64,000 bases of DNA from Actinomadura xylanilytica (GTDB taxonomy: Bacteria > Actinomycetota > Actinomycetes > Streptosporangiales > Streptosporangiaceae), in contig NZ_JASNWE010000001.1 in assembly GCF_030283145.1 (NCBI RefSeq), positions 804,690 to 868,689 of the forward strand, read 5' to 3'. The notes below the pieces were generated by a model. It saw nothing but the letters and a program-made list of their open reading frames with translations, had not been told where the DNA came from and did not search any database. Below are positions 45,027-52,758 of the stretch, piece by piece; positions within the stretch are counted from its first letter, which is position 1; every line of letters starts with the position of its first letter. A program made the translations under genes and the position numbers.

Positions 45027-46465
45027 GCGCTCACCGGAGTCCGGGTCGGTTCGGTCTCGAAGAGGGCGGCGGTCCGCTCCGCGCTGCGCGCGGCCCGGCG
45101 GCCGGTGGTGACGGTGCCGAGGACGAGCACGGCCGCCGCGCAGCCCGCCATGATCCAGTATGCCGGGCGGGCGGCGGACACGAAGGTGGCGGGCGAGCCC
45201 GTGTCCGTCCCGGCGGCGAGCACCGCGCCGATCACCGCGACGCCGAGCACCTGCCCCACCTGCCTGCTGGTGGAGGCGACCGCCGCCGCCACGCCTGCCT
45301 GGGCGCGCGGCATCCCGGCCACGGCGGTGTTGGTGATGGGCGCGTTGACCATGCCGAACCCGATGCCGAACAGCACGTACGAGGCGAACAGCAGCACGTT
45401 GCCGGTCTCGGCGTCGAACACGGCGAACAGCAGGGCGCTGGCCAGCATCGCCGCACCGGCGATCTGCAACGGCAGGCGTGCTCCCCGGCTGCCGACCAGG
45501 CGGCCCGACAGCGGCGCGAGGACGGCGGTCATCGCGGCCATCGGCAGCAGGTAGAGCCCCGCGTGCAGCGCCGACAGGCCCCGGACGTTCTGGAGGTAGA
45601 GCGCGTTCAGGAACAGGAACCCGGCCAGCCCGGCGAACGCGCACACCGCGATCAGCGTCGCCCCGCCGAACGGGACGCTGCGGAAGAAGCGCAGGTCGAT
45701 CAGCGGTTCGGGATGCCGGCGCGCGTGCCACAGGAACAGCGCGAGGCCGACGGCGGCGGCGGCCGCGCATCCGGCGATCGCCGGGGAGGCCCAGCCGAGC
45801 GCGGGTCCCTCGATGATCGCGTAGGTCACCGCGGCGAGCGTCACGATCATCAGCGCCTGGCCCGCCGGGTCGGGACGGCGCGGCCTCGGGGCGCGCGACT
45901 CGGGCACCAGCCGGGCGGTCAGCACCAGCGCGGCCAGCCCGATCGGCAGGTTCAGCCAGAAGATCGCGCGCCAGCCGACGCCGTCCACCAGCAGCCCGCC
46001 GACCACCGGCCCGGCGGCCATGCTGACCCCGACGACCGCGCCCCACACCCCGATGGCGCGGGCCCGCTCGCGCGGCTCGGGGAAGGTGTTGGTGATGATC
46101 GACATCGCCACCGGGTTGAGCATCGAGCCACCGACCGCCTGCACCACCCGGGCCGCGACCAGCCAGCCGAGCGTCGGCGCGAGGCTGCACAGCACCGAGC
46201 CCGCGGTGAACAGCGCCAGCCCGATCTGGAACACCTTGCGGCGGCCGATCCGGTCGGCGGTGGACCCGGCCAGGAGCAGCAGCGAGGCGAGCACGATCAG
46301 GTAGGCGTCGATCGTCCACTGGAGGCCGGACAGCGAGGTGTGCAGGTCGCGCTGCATGGCGGGCAGGGCGACGTTCAGGACGGTGTTGTCCAGACTGACG
46401 ATCAGCAGGCTCATGCAGCACACGGCCAGCACGGCCAGCCGCCGCCGGTGGGTGGGTTCGGGCAA
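45023..46465 (-). CDS. DHA2-type MFS drug efflux transporter (EmrB/QacA group)
   Basis: 480 residues, 14 membrane segments. Motif A is LLLAGSTADRIGRRKVFQIG, and antiporter motif C is GAVVGVSMAAGPVVGGLLVD. The TTG start is accepted because GGGAG lies upstream and the N-terminus is normal (RRRLAVLAVCCMSLLIVSLD). First gene of an operon with the MarR repressor. Confidence 0.9.
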   Translation of the reverse strand: MPEPTHRRRLAVLAVCCMSLLIVSLDNTVLNVALPAMQRDLHTSLSGLQWTIDAYLIVLASLLLLAGSTADRIGRRKVFQIGLALFTAGSVLCSLAPTLGWLVAARVVQAVGGSMLNPVAMSIITNTFPEPRERARAIGVWGAVVGVSMAAGPVVGGLLVDGVGWRAIFWLNLPIGLAALVLTARLVPESRAPRPRRPDPAGQALMIVTLAAVTYAIIEGPALGWASPAIAGCAAAAAVGLALFLWHARRHPEPLIDLRFFRSVPFGGATLIAVCAFAGLAGFLFLNALYLQNVRGLSALHAGLYLLPMAAMTAVLAPLSGRLVGSRGARLPLQIAGAAMLASALLFAVFDAETGNVLLFASYVLFGIGFGMVNAPITNTAVAGMPRAQAGVAAAVASTSRQVGQVLGVAVIGAVLAAGTDTGSPATFVSAARPAYWIMAGCAAAVLVLGTVTTGRRAARSAERTAALFETEPTRTPVSA

Positions 46466-46478
46466 GGGGCTCCCGTCG

Positions 46479-46509
46479 TTGTACTCATATAACGGTTTTA
46501 AGAGTACAA
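46479..46509. promoter_or_regulatory. MarR operator/promoter of the efflux operon
   Basis: TTGTACTC-n15-GAGTACAA, a perfect 8-bp inverted repeat, in a locally AT-rich island starting 14 bp upstream of the TTG start. A TATAT on the minus strand within the spacer could be the -10. Arrangement fits MarR autoregulation. Confidence 0.7.
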
Positions 46510-46548
46510 CTAACTACCCGGGGGGCCTCCGCCGAGGGCCGGCCGGCG

Positions 46549-47406
46549 TCACCCGCCGGGCGCCGCGCCGTCGGCGGGCAGGACGCGGGTCAGCCCGAAC
46601 GGGCCGCCCCTCCGGCGCCACTCGCGCGGGTAGCCGAGGGAGACCTCCTCGAACCGCACCCCGTCCTGCCACATGGTCCGGTGGATGTGCAGGTGCCCGT
46701 AGACGACCGCCGCCGCGTCGTACTTCACGTGCCAGTCCGCGGTCAGCTCGGTGCCGCACCACTGCGCGAACTCGGGGTAGTGCAGGACGAGGGTGGGTTC
46801 GCGCACCATCGGGAAGTGGTTGACCAGCACGGTCGGCAGCGCGGGGTCGCGCTCGGCCAGGCGCCGCTCGGTCACCGCGATCCGGGCGCGGCACCAGGCG
46901 TCCCGGCTCGGATGCGGATCGGGGTGCAGCAGCATCTCGTCCGTGCAGACCACCCCGGCCTTGTACGCGATGGCCAGGGCCTCCTCCTTGGTGGAGGCGC
47001 CCGCGGGGCGGAACGTGTAGTCGTACAGCAGGAACATCGGCACGATCGTCGCGGGCCCGCCACCGCCCCGCCACACCGGGTACGGGTCCTCGGGCGTCAC
47101 CACGTCGAGGCCGCGGCACATCTCGACCAGGCCCCGGTAGCGGGCCTCGCCGCGCAGCGCGACCGGGTCGTCCTTCGTCGTCCACAGCTCGTGGTTGCCC
47201 GGCACCCAGACGACCTTGGCGAACCGCTCGCTGAGGACGCGCAGCCCCCATTCGACGTCGGCGAACCGCTCGGCCATGTCGCCAGCCACGATCAGCCAGT
47301 CGGCGTCCGATTCCGGGCGCAGCTCCTCGACGACCGCCCGGTTCTCGGCGAACGCCACGTGCAGGTCGCTGACGGCGAACAGCGCGCCGTCACCCTCGTG
47401 CGTCAT
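46549..47406 (-). CDS. Calcineurin-like metallophosphoesterase
   Basis: 285 residues with the complete metal-site set: DLH (AVSDLHVAF), GD (LIVAGDMAERF), GNHE (WVPGNHELW), His in LVNHFPMVREP and GHLH (VVYGHLHIHR). It hydrolyses a phosphoester; substrate unknown. ATG start, divergent from the Rpn-like gene. No signal peptide, so cytoplasmic. Confidence 0.92.
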   Translation of the reverse strand: MTHEGDGALFAVSDLHVAFAENRAVVEELRPESDADWLIVAGDMAERFADVEWGLRVLSERFAKVVWVPGNHELWTTKDDPVALRGEARYRGLVEMCRGLDVVTPEDPYPVWRGGGGPATIVPMFLLYDYTFRPAGASTKEEALAIAYKAGVVCTDEMLLHPDPHPSRDAWCRARIAVTERRLAERDPALPTVLVNHFPMVREPTLVLHYPEFAQWCGTELTADWHVKYDAAAVVYGHLHIHRTMWQDGVRFEEVSLGYPREWRRRGGPFGLTRVLPADGAAPGG

Positions 47407-47558
47407 GAGGCCCCTCTCCGACGGCCGGCGTGGGCACCGGCCCTTCGCATCCTAGGAACCGAAATGTCCGACGGCGACCTCGTGACGGCTCCATACCGAT
47501 CCGCCATCGAACCCGAAACACGCCTACCGAGCGGAGTTTTTCGGTAACTTAACGCGAC

Positions 47559-48404
47559 ATGCCATCCTCCCGCCACGACGCCCTCAACCAGCTCTTCCGC
47601 GACCGGCCCGAGTTCGCCGTGGAACTCCTCAACGACGTCCTCGGCCTCGCCCTCCCCACCGGCACGCAGGTCAAGCTGGAGGCCAACGACTTCAACGACC
47701 GCCCCTCCAACGGCTTCCGCCCCGACACCGTCATCACCCTCGGCGCCCCCCACGCGCCCGCGCACGGCATCATCGTCGAGATCCAGCAGGACAGGACCGA
47801 GTCCAAACGGCGCCAGCTCCCCCGCTACGCCGCGGCCCTCTGGCTCATGCTCCGCTGCCCCGTCACCGTCCTGGTCATCTGCCCCGACGCCCGGACCGCG
47901 GCCGGCTTCACCGGCCCCATCACGACCGAGCTCCCCGGGTACACCTTCCAGGCCGCCGTCCTCAGCCCCGACCAGATCCCCGTGATGACCGACCCGAAGG
48001 AGATCGCGACCCACCCCGACCTCGCCGTCCTGTCCGTCATGGCCTACGGGAAAGACCCCGCGGTGACCCGGGCGTTCATCACGTCCCTGGGAGCACTGAA
48101 CCGCGATAACGCTGCGCAGTACTATGAACACGCATACAGCATGGCCTCGTTCGCCGTGCAGAAGCTCATGGAGGAGATCGTGTCCACCACCTGGCCCGTC
48201 CACAGCCCCTTCGCCCGCGAGCACTTCGGCCGCGGCGTAACCAAGGGTGAGTCAGAGATGCTGCTGTTCGTCCTCTCCAAGCGCGGTTTGAAGCCCTCAG
48301 AGGCGCAGCGGGCACAGATCACCTCCTGCACCGACGTCGACCAGCTCCACCGCTGGGCCGAACGCGCCCTCCACGCGACCACCGCCGACGACCTCTTCGC
48401 CTGA
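47559..48404 (+). CDS. Rpn/PD-(D/E)XK-like putative nuclease
   Basis: 281 residues. The N-terminal half fits the Rpn (YhgA-like) nuclease fold: LFRDRPEFAVELLNDVLG, then an Asp in NGFRPDTVITLG and the E-x-Q variant of ExK in GIIVEIQQDRTESKRRQLPRY. The C-terminal half is helical (YSMASFAVQKLMEEI; MLLFVLSKRGLKPSEAQ). Rpn proteins promote recombination or act as nucleases, and actinomycetes have many copies. ATG start; no clear ribosome site, preceded by an AT-rich patch. Confidence 0.7.
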   Translation: MPSSRHDALNQLFRDRPEFAVELLNDVLGLALPTGTQVKLEANDFNDRPSNGFRPDTVITLGAPHAPAHGIIVEIQQDRTESKRRQLPRYAAALWLMLRCPVTVLVICPDARTAAGFTGPITTELPGYTFQAAVLSPDQIPVMTDPKEIATHPDLAVLSVMAYGKDPAVTRAFITSLGALNRDNAAQYYEHAYSMASFAVQKLMEEIVSTTWPVHSPFAREHFGRGVTKGESEMLLFVLSKRGLKPSEAQRAQITSCTDVDQLHRWAERALHATTADDLFA

Positions 48405-48417
48405 CGGCGTCGCCCTC

Positions 48418-48609
48418 TCACCGTCGCGCGGGAAGCCGGACCGGTCCGGTGGTGACGGCGGTGACGTCGGCGGACGACGGCAGGATCATGTTGACGACCA
48501 TCAGCGGCTGGTGGCAGTTCGGGCAACTGTGCGCCTCGCCCGCCTGCCCGGCCGCGTCCACCACCGCCAGGCCCGAGGACGCGGCCGGGAGCGTCCGCGT
48601 GCCCGGCAC
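48418..48609 (-). other. Short open frame with a CPNC motif, possible gene remnant
   Basis: 63 codons ending at 48418. The last half reads AHSCPNCHQPLMVVNMILP, then SADVTAVTTGPVRLPARR, which looks more protein-like than shadow frames and may be the C-terminus of a lost minus-strand gene with a zinc-ribbon-like CxxC. No start or family is recognised. It borders the broken P450. Confidence 0.25.
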
Positions 48610-48693
48610 GGTCAGGGTCTCGCGCGCCGGAGTCTCGGGTGCGGCGGGTGCGCAGGTCTCCTCGGGTGCCCGGCCGGCGGGGCGGCCGGGCCG

Positions 48694-49337
48694 GCGACCT
48701 GCTCAGCACGCTGGTCGCCGTCCGCGACGAGGACGACGGCCGGCTCAGCGACAACGACCTGTTCGTGACCGTGATGACCCTGCTCGTCGCCGGCTACAAG
48801 ACGACCGCCGCGCAGATCGGCAAGGGCCTGCTCACCCTCTTCCGGCACCCCGGGGCGCTGGCCGCCGCACAGGCGGGCACCGATGACGCGCACCTGCGCG
48901 CGGTGTCGGAGGAGCTGCTCCGCTACGCGCCGCCCGGCGCCGGCTACGGCATCGCCCGGTACGCCGTCGAGGACGTGGAGGTCGGCGGCGTGACGATCCC
49001 CGCCGGGTCGACCGTCTTCGTCGCCCGCCACTCCGGCAACCGCGACGACGCGCACTTCCCGGACGCCGGGACGCTCGACATCGCCCGCGGCACCGCCAAC
49101 CAGCACCTCACCTTCGGCGCCGGCCCCGCCTTCTGCCTCGGCGCGCCGGTCGCGCGGATCGAGCTGGAGCTCGCCTTCGACGCCCTGCTGCACCGGCTGC
49201 CCGGCCTGGCACTGGCCGTCCCCGAGTCGGACATCCCCTGGAGCAGCGACAACGCGGCCCAGGCCCCCGCCGCGATCCCGATCATCTGGGACGGCCCCGC
49301 CGCCGAACGGCTCCGAGCGACCGGAGGACCCCGATGA
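48694..49337 (+). pseudogene. C-terminal half of a cytochrome P450
   Basis: About 213 codons covering helix I to the end: LLVAGYKTTAAQIG, SEELLRY (ExxR), and the haem loop [19 protein letters not shown] with the Cys ligand. The first 200 or so residues of a normal 400-residue P450 are missing. In helix I the conserved acid before Thr (AGxE/DTT) is Lys. The frame stays open to a stop overlapping the ispG start (ATGA), so it once headed an operon with ispG. Upstream sequence (48405-48690) is not P450-like. Confidence 0.8.
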
Positions 49338-50614
49338 CCGTCGGACTGGGAATGCCCAAGCTTCGGACCGAGGACCCCGTGCCGTCCCCGGCGCCGCGTC
49401 GGGTGTCGCGGCGGATCATGGTGGGTGGTGTGCCGGTGGGTGGGGATGCGCCGGTGTCGGTGCAGTCGATGACGACGACGTTGACGGCGGATGTGAATGC
49501 GACGCTTCAGCAGATTGCTGAGTTGACGGCGTCGGGTTGTCAGATCGTGCGGGTGGCGGTTCCGTCTCAGGATGATGCGGAGGCGTTGCCGGCGATCGCG
49601 CGGAAGTCGCCGAAGTCGCCGATCCCGGTGATCGCTGATATTCATTTTCAGCCGAAGTATGTGTTCGCTGCGATCGAGGCGGGTTGTGCGGCGGTGCGGG
49701 TGAATCCGGGGAATATCAAGAGGTTCGATGACAGGGTGGGTGAGATCGCTCGGGCGGCGTCGGGGGCGGGGGTGCCGATCCGGATCGGTGTGAACGCGGG
49801 GTCGCTCGACAAGCGGTTGTTGGAGAAGTATGGGAGGGCGACGCCTGAGGCGTTGGTGGAGTCGGCGTTGTGGGAGTGCTCTTTGTTTGAGGAGCATGGG
49901 TTTGGTGATATCAAGATCTCGGTGAAGCACAACGATCCGGTGGTGATGATCGAGGCGTATCGGTTGCTTGGGGCGGCGTGTGATTATCCGTTGCATCTGG
50001 GTGTGACGGAGGCGGGGCCGGCGTTCCAGGGGACGATTAAGTCTTCGGTGGCGTTTGGTGCGTTGTTGGCTCAGGGGATCGGTGACACGATCCGGGTGTC
50101 GTTGTCGGCGCCGCCGGTTGAGGAGGTCAAGGTCGGTACGGCGATCTTGGAGTCGCTGGGGTTGCGGCAGCGGGGTCTGGAGATTGTGTCCTGTCCGTCG
50201 TGCGGTCGGGCTCAGGTTGATGTGTACACGCTGGCTGAGCAGGTCACTGCGGGTCTGAAGGATTTCCCGGTGCCGTTGCGGGTGGCGGTGATGGGGTGTG
50301 TGGTCAATGGTCCGGGTGAGGCTCGTGAGGCCGATCTCGGTGTCGCCTCGGGCAACGGCAAGGGCCAGATCTTCGTCAAGGGCCAGGTCGTCAAGACCGT
50401 CCCCGAGGCCCAGATCGTCGAGACCCTCATCGAAGAGGCCATGCGCATCGCCGAGGAGATGGGCGTCGACGTGGACGCCCTGGACACCGAGCCGCTGGAG
50501 TCCATCGCCCCTGACCCGACGGGGCGGACGGCCGGAGGTGCTCCGGCCGTCCGTCGTCTCAGTCGAGGGCGGTGGCGACGGGCTGCTCCCGGATCACCCA
50601 GCCCGCCACGTTGA
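49334..50614 (+). CDS. ispG: 4-hydroxy-3-methylbut-2-enyl diphosphate synthase (IspG)
   Basis: Up to 426 residues. MEP-pathway enzyme with a [4Fe-4S] cluster: [38 protein letters not shown], and cluster ligands in [11 protein letters not shown] and [18 protein letters not shown]. Normal length is about 385; after PLESIAPD (codon 394) the frame runs through a strong hairpin and into the antisense end of the next gene. A one-base gain in CCCC at 50508-50511 would restore a TGA at 50512, so the tail looks like a frameshift run-on. Codons from about 49420 to 50330 end in G/T, the flanks in C/G. Confidence 0.92.
   Translation: MTVGLGMPKLRTEDPVPSPAPRRVSRRIMVGGVPVGGDAPVSVQSMTTTLTADVNATLQQIAELTASGCQIVRVAVPSQDDAEALPAIARKSPKSPIPVIADIHFQPKYVFAAIEAGCAAVRVNPGNIKRFDDRVGEIARAASGAGVPIRIGVNAGSLDKRLLEKYGRATPEALVESALWECSLFEEHGFGDIKISVKHNDPVVMIEAYRLLGAACDYPLHLGVTEAGPAFQGTIKSSVAFGALLAQGIGDTIRVSLSAPPVEEVKVGTAILESLGLRQRGLEIVSCPSCGRAQVDVYTLAEQVTAGLKDFPVPLRVAVMGCVVNGPGEAREADLGVASGNGKGQIFVKGQVVKTVPEAQIVETLIEEAMRIAEEMGVDVDALDTEPLESIAPDPTGRTAGGAPAVRRLSRGRWRRAAPGSPSPPR
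50526..50552. terminator. Strong bidirectional hairpin after ispG
   Basis: A 12-bp perfect stem (GGACGGCCGGAG / CTCCGGCCGTCC) with a 3-base loop, between the functional end of IspG and the end of the convergent LuxR-type gene. It lies inside the extended ispG frame, which supports that extension being a run-on. Confidence 0.8.
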
Positions 50615-51740
50615 CGCGCGAGGTGCAGTTGAGCTTGCGCATGACGTTGCGGACGTGGTTGACCGCCGTCCATTCGGCGATGCCGAGTCGGCGCGCGATC
50701 TGCCGGTTGGTCATGCCCTGCGCCACCAGCATCGCCACCTCCTGCTCCCGCGGCGTCAGCGGCTGCGTGTGCGGCGCCGTCCTGGGCTCCTCGGCCGGTT
50801 CGGGCGAGTGCAGGTCGCGGCTGAACGACCGCACTGCGTTCAGCATCCGGAACCGCGGCTCGTCGCCGGGCGAGGCGACGGGGACCAGCAGGTTCTTGTC
50901 CACCAGCGTCTCGACGATCTCGGGCGCGATCCCGGTGCCGGCCATCGGCGAGAACGCGTCCTCATGGACCGCCAGCCTGCGGAAGACCGCCTGCTCGGGC
51001 CCGGTGAGCCGCTCGTAGCTCCACCCGATCGCCTCCCGCATGCTGGAGTGGTGCGACAGGGTGGGACCGCCGTACAGCACGTCCTGCCCGTCCCGCAGCC
51101 GGTTGAGCAGCTCGCGGGGACGGAACAGCTTGAGCCGCGCCGCCGCGAACTCGATCGCCAGCGGCAGGTCGTCGAGCAGCTCGCACAGGTCGTCCGCCTC
51201 GGCGCCGTCGGCGGAGGCCAGCGAGAACCCCGGCCGGACCGCGACGGCGCGCTGCCGGAACAGCTCCACCGACGCGACGCGGGCCAGCGGCGGAACCCGC
51301 AGGACCCGTTCCCCGTACAGGTGCAGCGGCTCCCGGCTGACCAGCAGCACCCGGATCCGAGGCCGCTCGGCGAGCAGCCGGGGCAGCCCCGCCGCGAGCG
51401 CCTCGGTGAAGTGCTCGGCCTGGTCCAGGATGATCAGCCGACCGGTCTCGCCCGGTGCGGACAGCGCCTCGAAGACCGTCTCGGCTCGCTCGTGGCCGGC
51501 CAGGTCCAGGAACTGGGAGCCGCCGGCGAGATCCTCCATGAGCGCCAGCGCAAGCCGGGTCTTGCCGACCCCCGCGGGCCCGGTCATGGTCAGCAACCGT
51601 ACCGAGGGGTCGGCGAGCTGCTGCCGCAGCAGCCCGAGCTCGCCGTCCCGTCCCACGATCGGCGCGAAGGCGGCGGCCCCCGGCCCGGAGCGCGCGCCCT
51701 TCCCCGCCGAGAGACGTGACTGGATCTGCCCTGACGCCAT
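50559..51740 (-). CDS. ATPase regulator with LuxR helix-turn-helix (LAL/AfsR-like, compact)
   Basis: 393 residues from the ATG at 51740 (GAGGGAG upstream; an upstream ATG at 51758 is less likely). An NB-ARC-like ATPase: [17 protein letters not shown], Walker [17 protein letters not shown], Walker [12 protein letters not shown], sensor [12 protein letters not shown]. The C-terminal HTH is [40 protein letters not shown]. The TPR part usual in this family is missing. Convergent with ispG; target unknown. Confidence 0.87.
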   Translation of the reverse strand: MASGQIQSRLSAGKGARSGPGAAAFAPIVGRDGELGLLRQQLADPSVRLLTMTGPAGVGKTRLALALMEDLAGGSQFLDLAGHERAETVFEALSAPGETGRLIILDQAEHFTEALAAGLPRLLAERPRIRVLLVSREPLHLYGERVLRVPPLARVASVELFRQRAVAVRPGFSLASADGAEADDLCELLDDLPLAIEFAAARLKLFRPRELLNRLRDGQDVLYGGPTLSHHSSMREAIGWSYERLTGPEQAVFRRLAVHEDAFSPMAGTGIAPEIVETLVDKNLLVPVASPGDEPRFRMLNAVRSFSRDLHSPEPAEEPRTAPHTQPLTPREQEVAMLVAQGMTNRQIARRLGIAEWTAVNHVRNVMRKLNCTSRVNVAGWVIREQPVATALD

Positions 51741-52433
51741 CCCGTACTCCCTCGACATGAAGATCACGCCCAGTCGCCGATAGATATCAAATGAGATGCG
51801 CATAAGCGGGAAAATGTTCACTTCGCGGAGGACTCCCGGACACGGGTCCGGCGGTCACCACCGCCCCCGCCCGCACCCCCGCCCCTCCTGCACCATTCGC
51901 ACACAAAAAATACCCCCGGCCGGGGCCGGGGGTATCGCGGCTAGCGGGGGCCGATCACGTTGCAGGGGCGCCGCGACCTCCCTGAACGACCGATGGTCCG
52001 CGGCGCCCCGAACCGCCGGCGCCGCAAACCGAGTGATCTCACAAATCACTCTGTGTAGGAGAGTAGTCACCCCCACACCGACAAGTAGACCTTTTCACGA
52101 ACTTCCAAAAAGCCGCCGGCGCGACGATCTACCAAATAACCCGACAGAACCCGTATCAGGCAAATACCATCTCATTCCCAAAGATTCCTTATCGCCCTAT
52201 GCGGACCGGCCGAGGAGGGGGGTCGGAGCGTCGCCGGCGAGGGCTGGGGCAGCCGGTGCGCACCTTCGGGACGCCGCCGCGGAGGCCAAGGTGATCGCCA
52301 CCGCGACCGGCGTCGACGCCGCGCTCAACCTGACCCTGCCGAGCGACCGGCTCACCGCGGTCGCCAGGGCCGTCCGCCCCGGCGGGCGCCGACTTCGTCC
52401 GCCTGCACACCACCGGCTCGGCCGGTAAGCCGA
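51741..52433. other. Gene-free, AT-richer stretch left of the tRNA-Asn island
   Basis: No credible protein gene. It contains a minus-strand intrinsic terminator (51905-51935), a hairpin GAGTGAT-n7-ATCACTC (52031-52051), an AT-rich run (52090-52195), and a short frame around 52265-52380 (AAAEAKVIATATGVDAALNL) that may be a scrap of a medium-chain reductase. Its right end holds a 20-bp stem hairpin. It looks like eroded sequence next to an integration site. Confidence 0.5.
51905..51935 (-). terminator. Intrinsic terminator on the minus strand (orphan)
   Basis: Read on the minus strand: a 12-bp stem (ATACCCCCGGCC / GGCCGGGGGTAT, two-base loop) followed directly by six T. This is a textbook Rho-independent terminator, rare in such GC-rich DNA. 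No protein gene ends here, so the terminated transcript may be a small RNA from about 52080-51905. Confidence 0.8.
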
Positions 52434-52476
52434 ACAAGGCCGGGTCCCGTCTCGTGGAGACGGGACCCGGCCTTGT
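52434..52476. terminator. 20-bp perfect stem, probably the original terminator of tRNA-Asn
   Basis: ACAAGGCCGGGTCCCGTCTC pairs perfectly with 52457-52476 around a GTG loop. It lies 14 bp left of attL. If the island is removed, the tRNA-Asn gene (minus strand) joins this point, so the hairpin would sit just after its 3' end. Confidence 0.75.
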
Positions 52477-52490
52477 CATGTTCGCGCTGA

Positions 52491-52517
52491 GATGGCTCCC
52501 GCGATTGGACTCGAACC
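52491..52517. repeat. attL, 27-bp copy of the tRNA-Asn 3' end
   Basis: Identical over 27 bp to 57088-57114 (begins GATGGCTCCCGCG, ends CTCGAACC), covering CCA, acceptor strand and T arm of tRNA-Asn. The rest of the tRNA is absent here, so this is the displaced copy made by integration. Confidence 0.92.
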
Positions 52518-52758
52518 GGCCACTGCAGTGCGTTCCGATCGGCAGAGGCTCGGTAGCTCGCCGGACAAAGCCCCAGCCATCCACTGGACTCCAGGGGAGT
52601 CCACCCCGGTTGCTACTCACTTTGGTACTCGCCCCCGAGCAAGCCGTCTGAAAGCTGCAACTCGGAGCCACAGAGCGGAACGCCGCCGCCTCGGCGATGC
52701 CGATGACGGCGGCGTGAACCGACTCTAGACACCATCAGATGTCCGCGACCCGCTTTGA
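52518..52758. other. Island left end, no gene
   Basis: Between attL and the end of the DGQHR gene. It contains the arm-type repeat 52614-52632. No coding potential was recognised. Confidence 0.5.
52614..52632. repeat. Putative integrase arm-binding site, left copy
   Basis: TACTCACTTTGGTACTCGC; 18 of 19 bases equal 57006-57024. Each copy itself holds two TACTCRC units 12 bp apart. Both lie just inside the att repeats (96 and 63 bp away), as expected for arm sites of a tyrosine integrase. Confidence 0.65.

Noticed and set aside
48944-49996. Long minus-strand open frame (350 codons) opposite the P450 remnant and ispG
   Set aside because: It is very rich in Arg, His and Pro and exists because the G/T-ending codons of ispG avoid stops on the other strand. 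IspG motifs on the plus strand are unmistakable.
51855-52076. 73-codon minus-strand frame starting MGVTTLLHRVICEITRF
   Set aside because: It looks protein-like at first but reads straight through the intrinsic terminator stem and T run, has no clear ribosome site and no recognised family. A non-coding transcript fits better.
52201-52433. Plus-strand frame as a real small gene
   Set aside because: A short reductase-like stretch is followed by apparent frame changes, with no start, ribosome site or conserved domain. Treated as eroded sequence.
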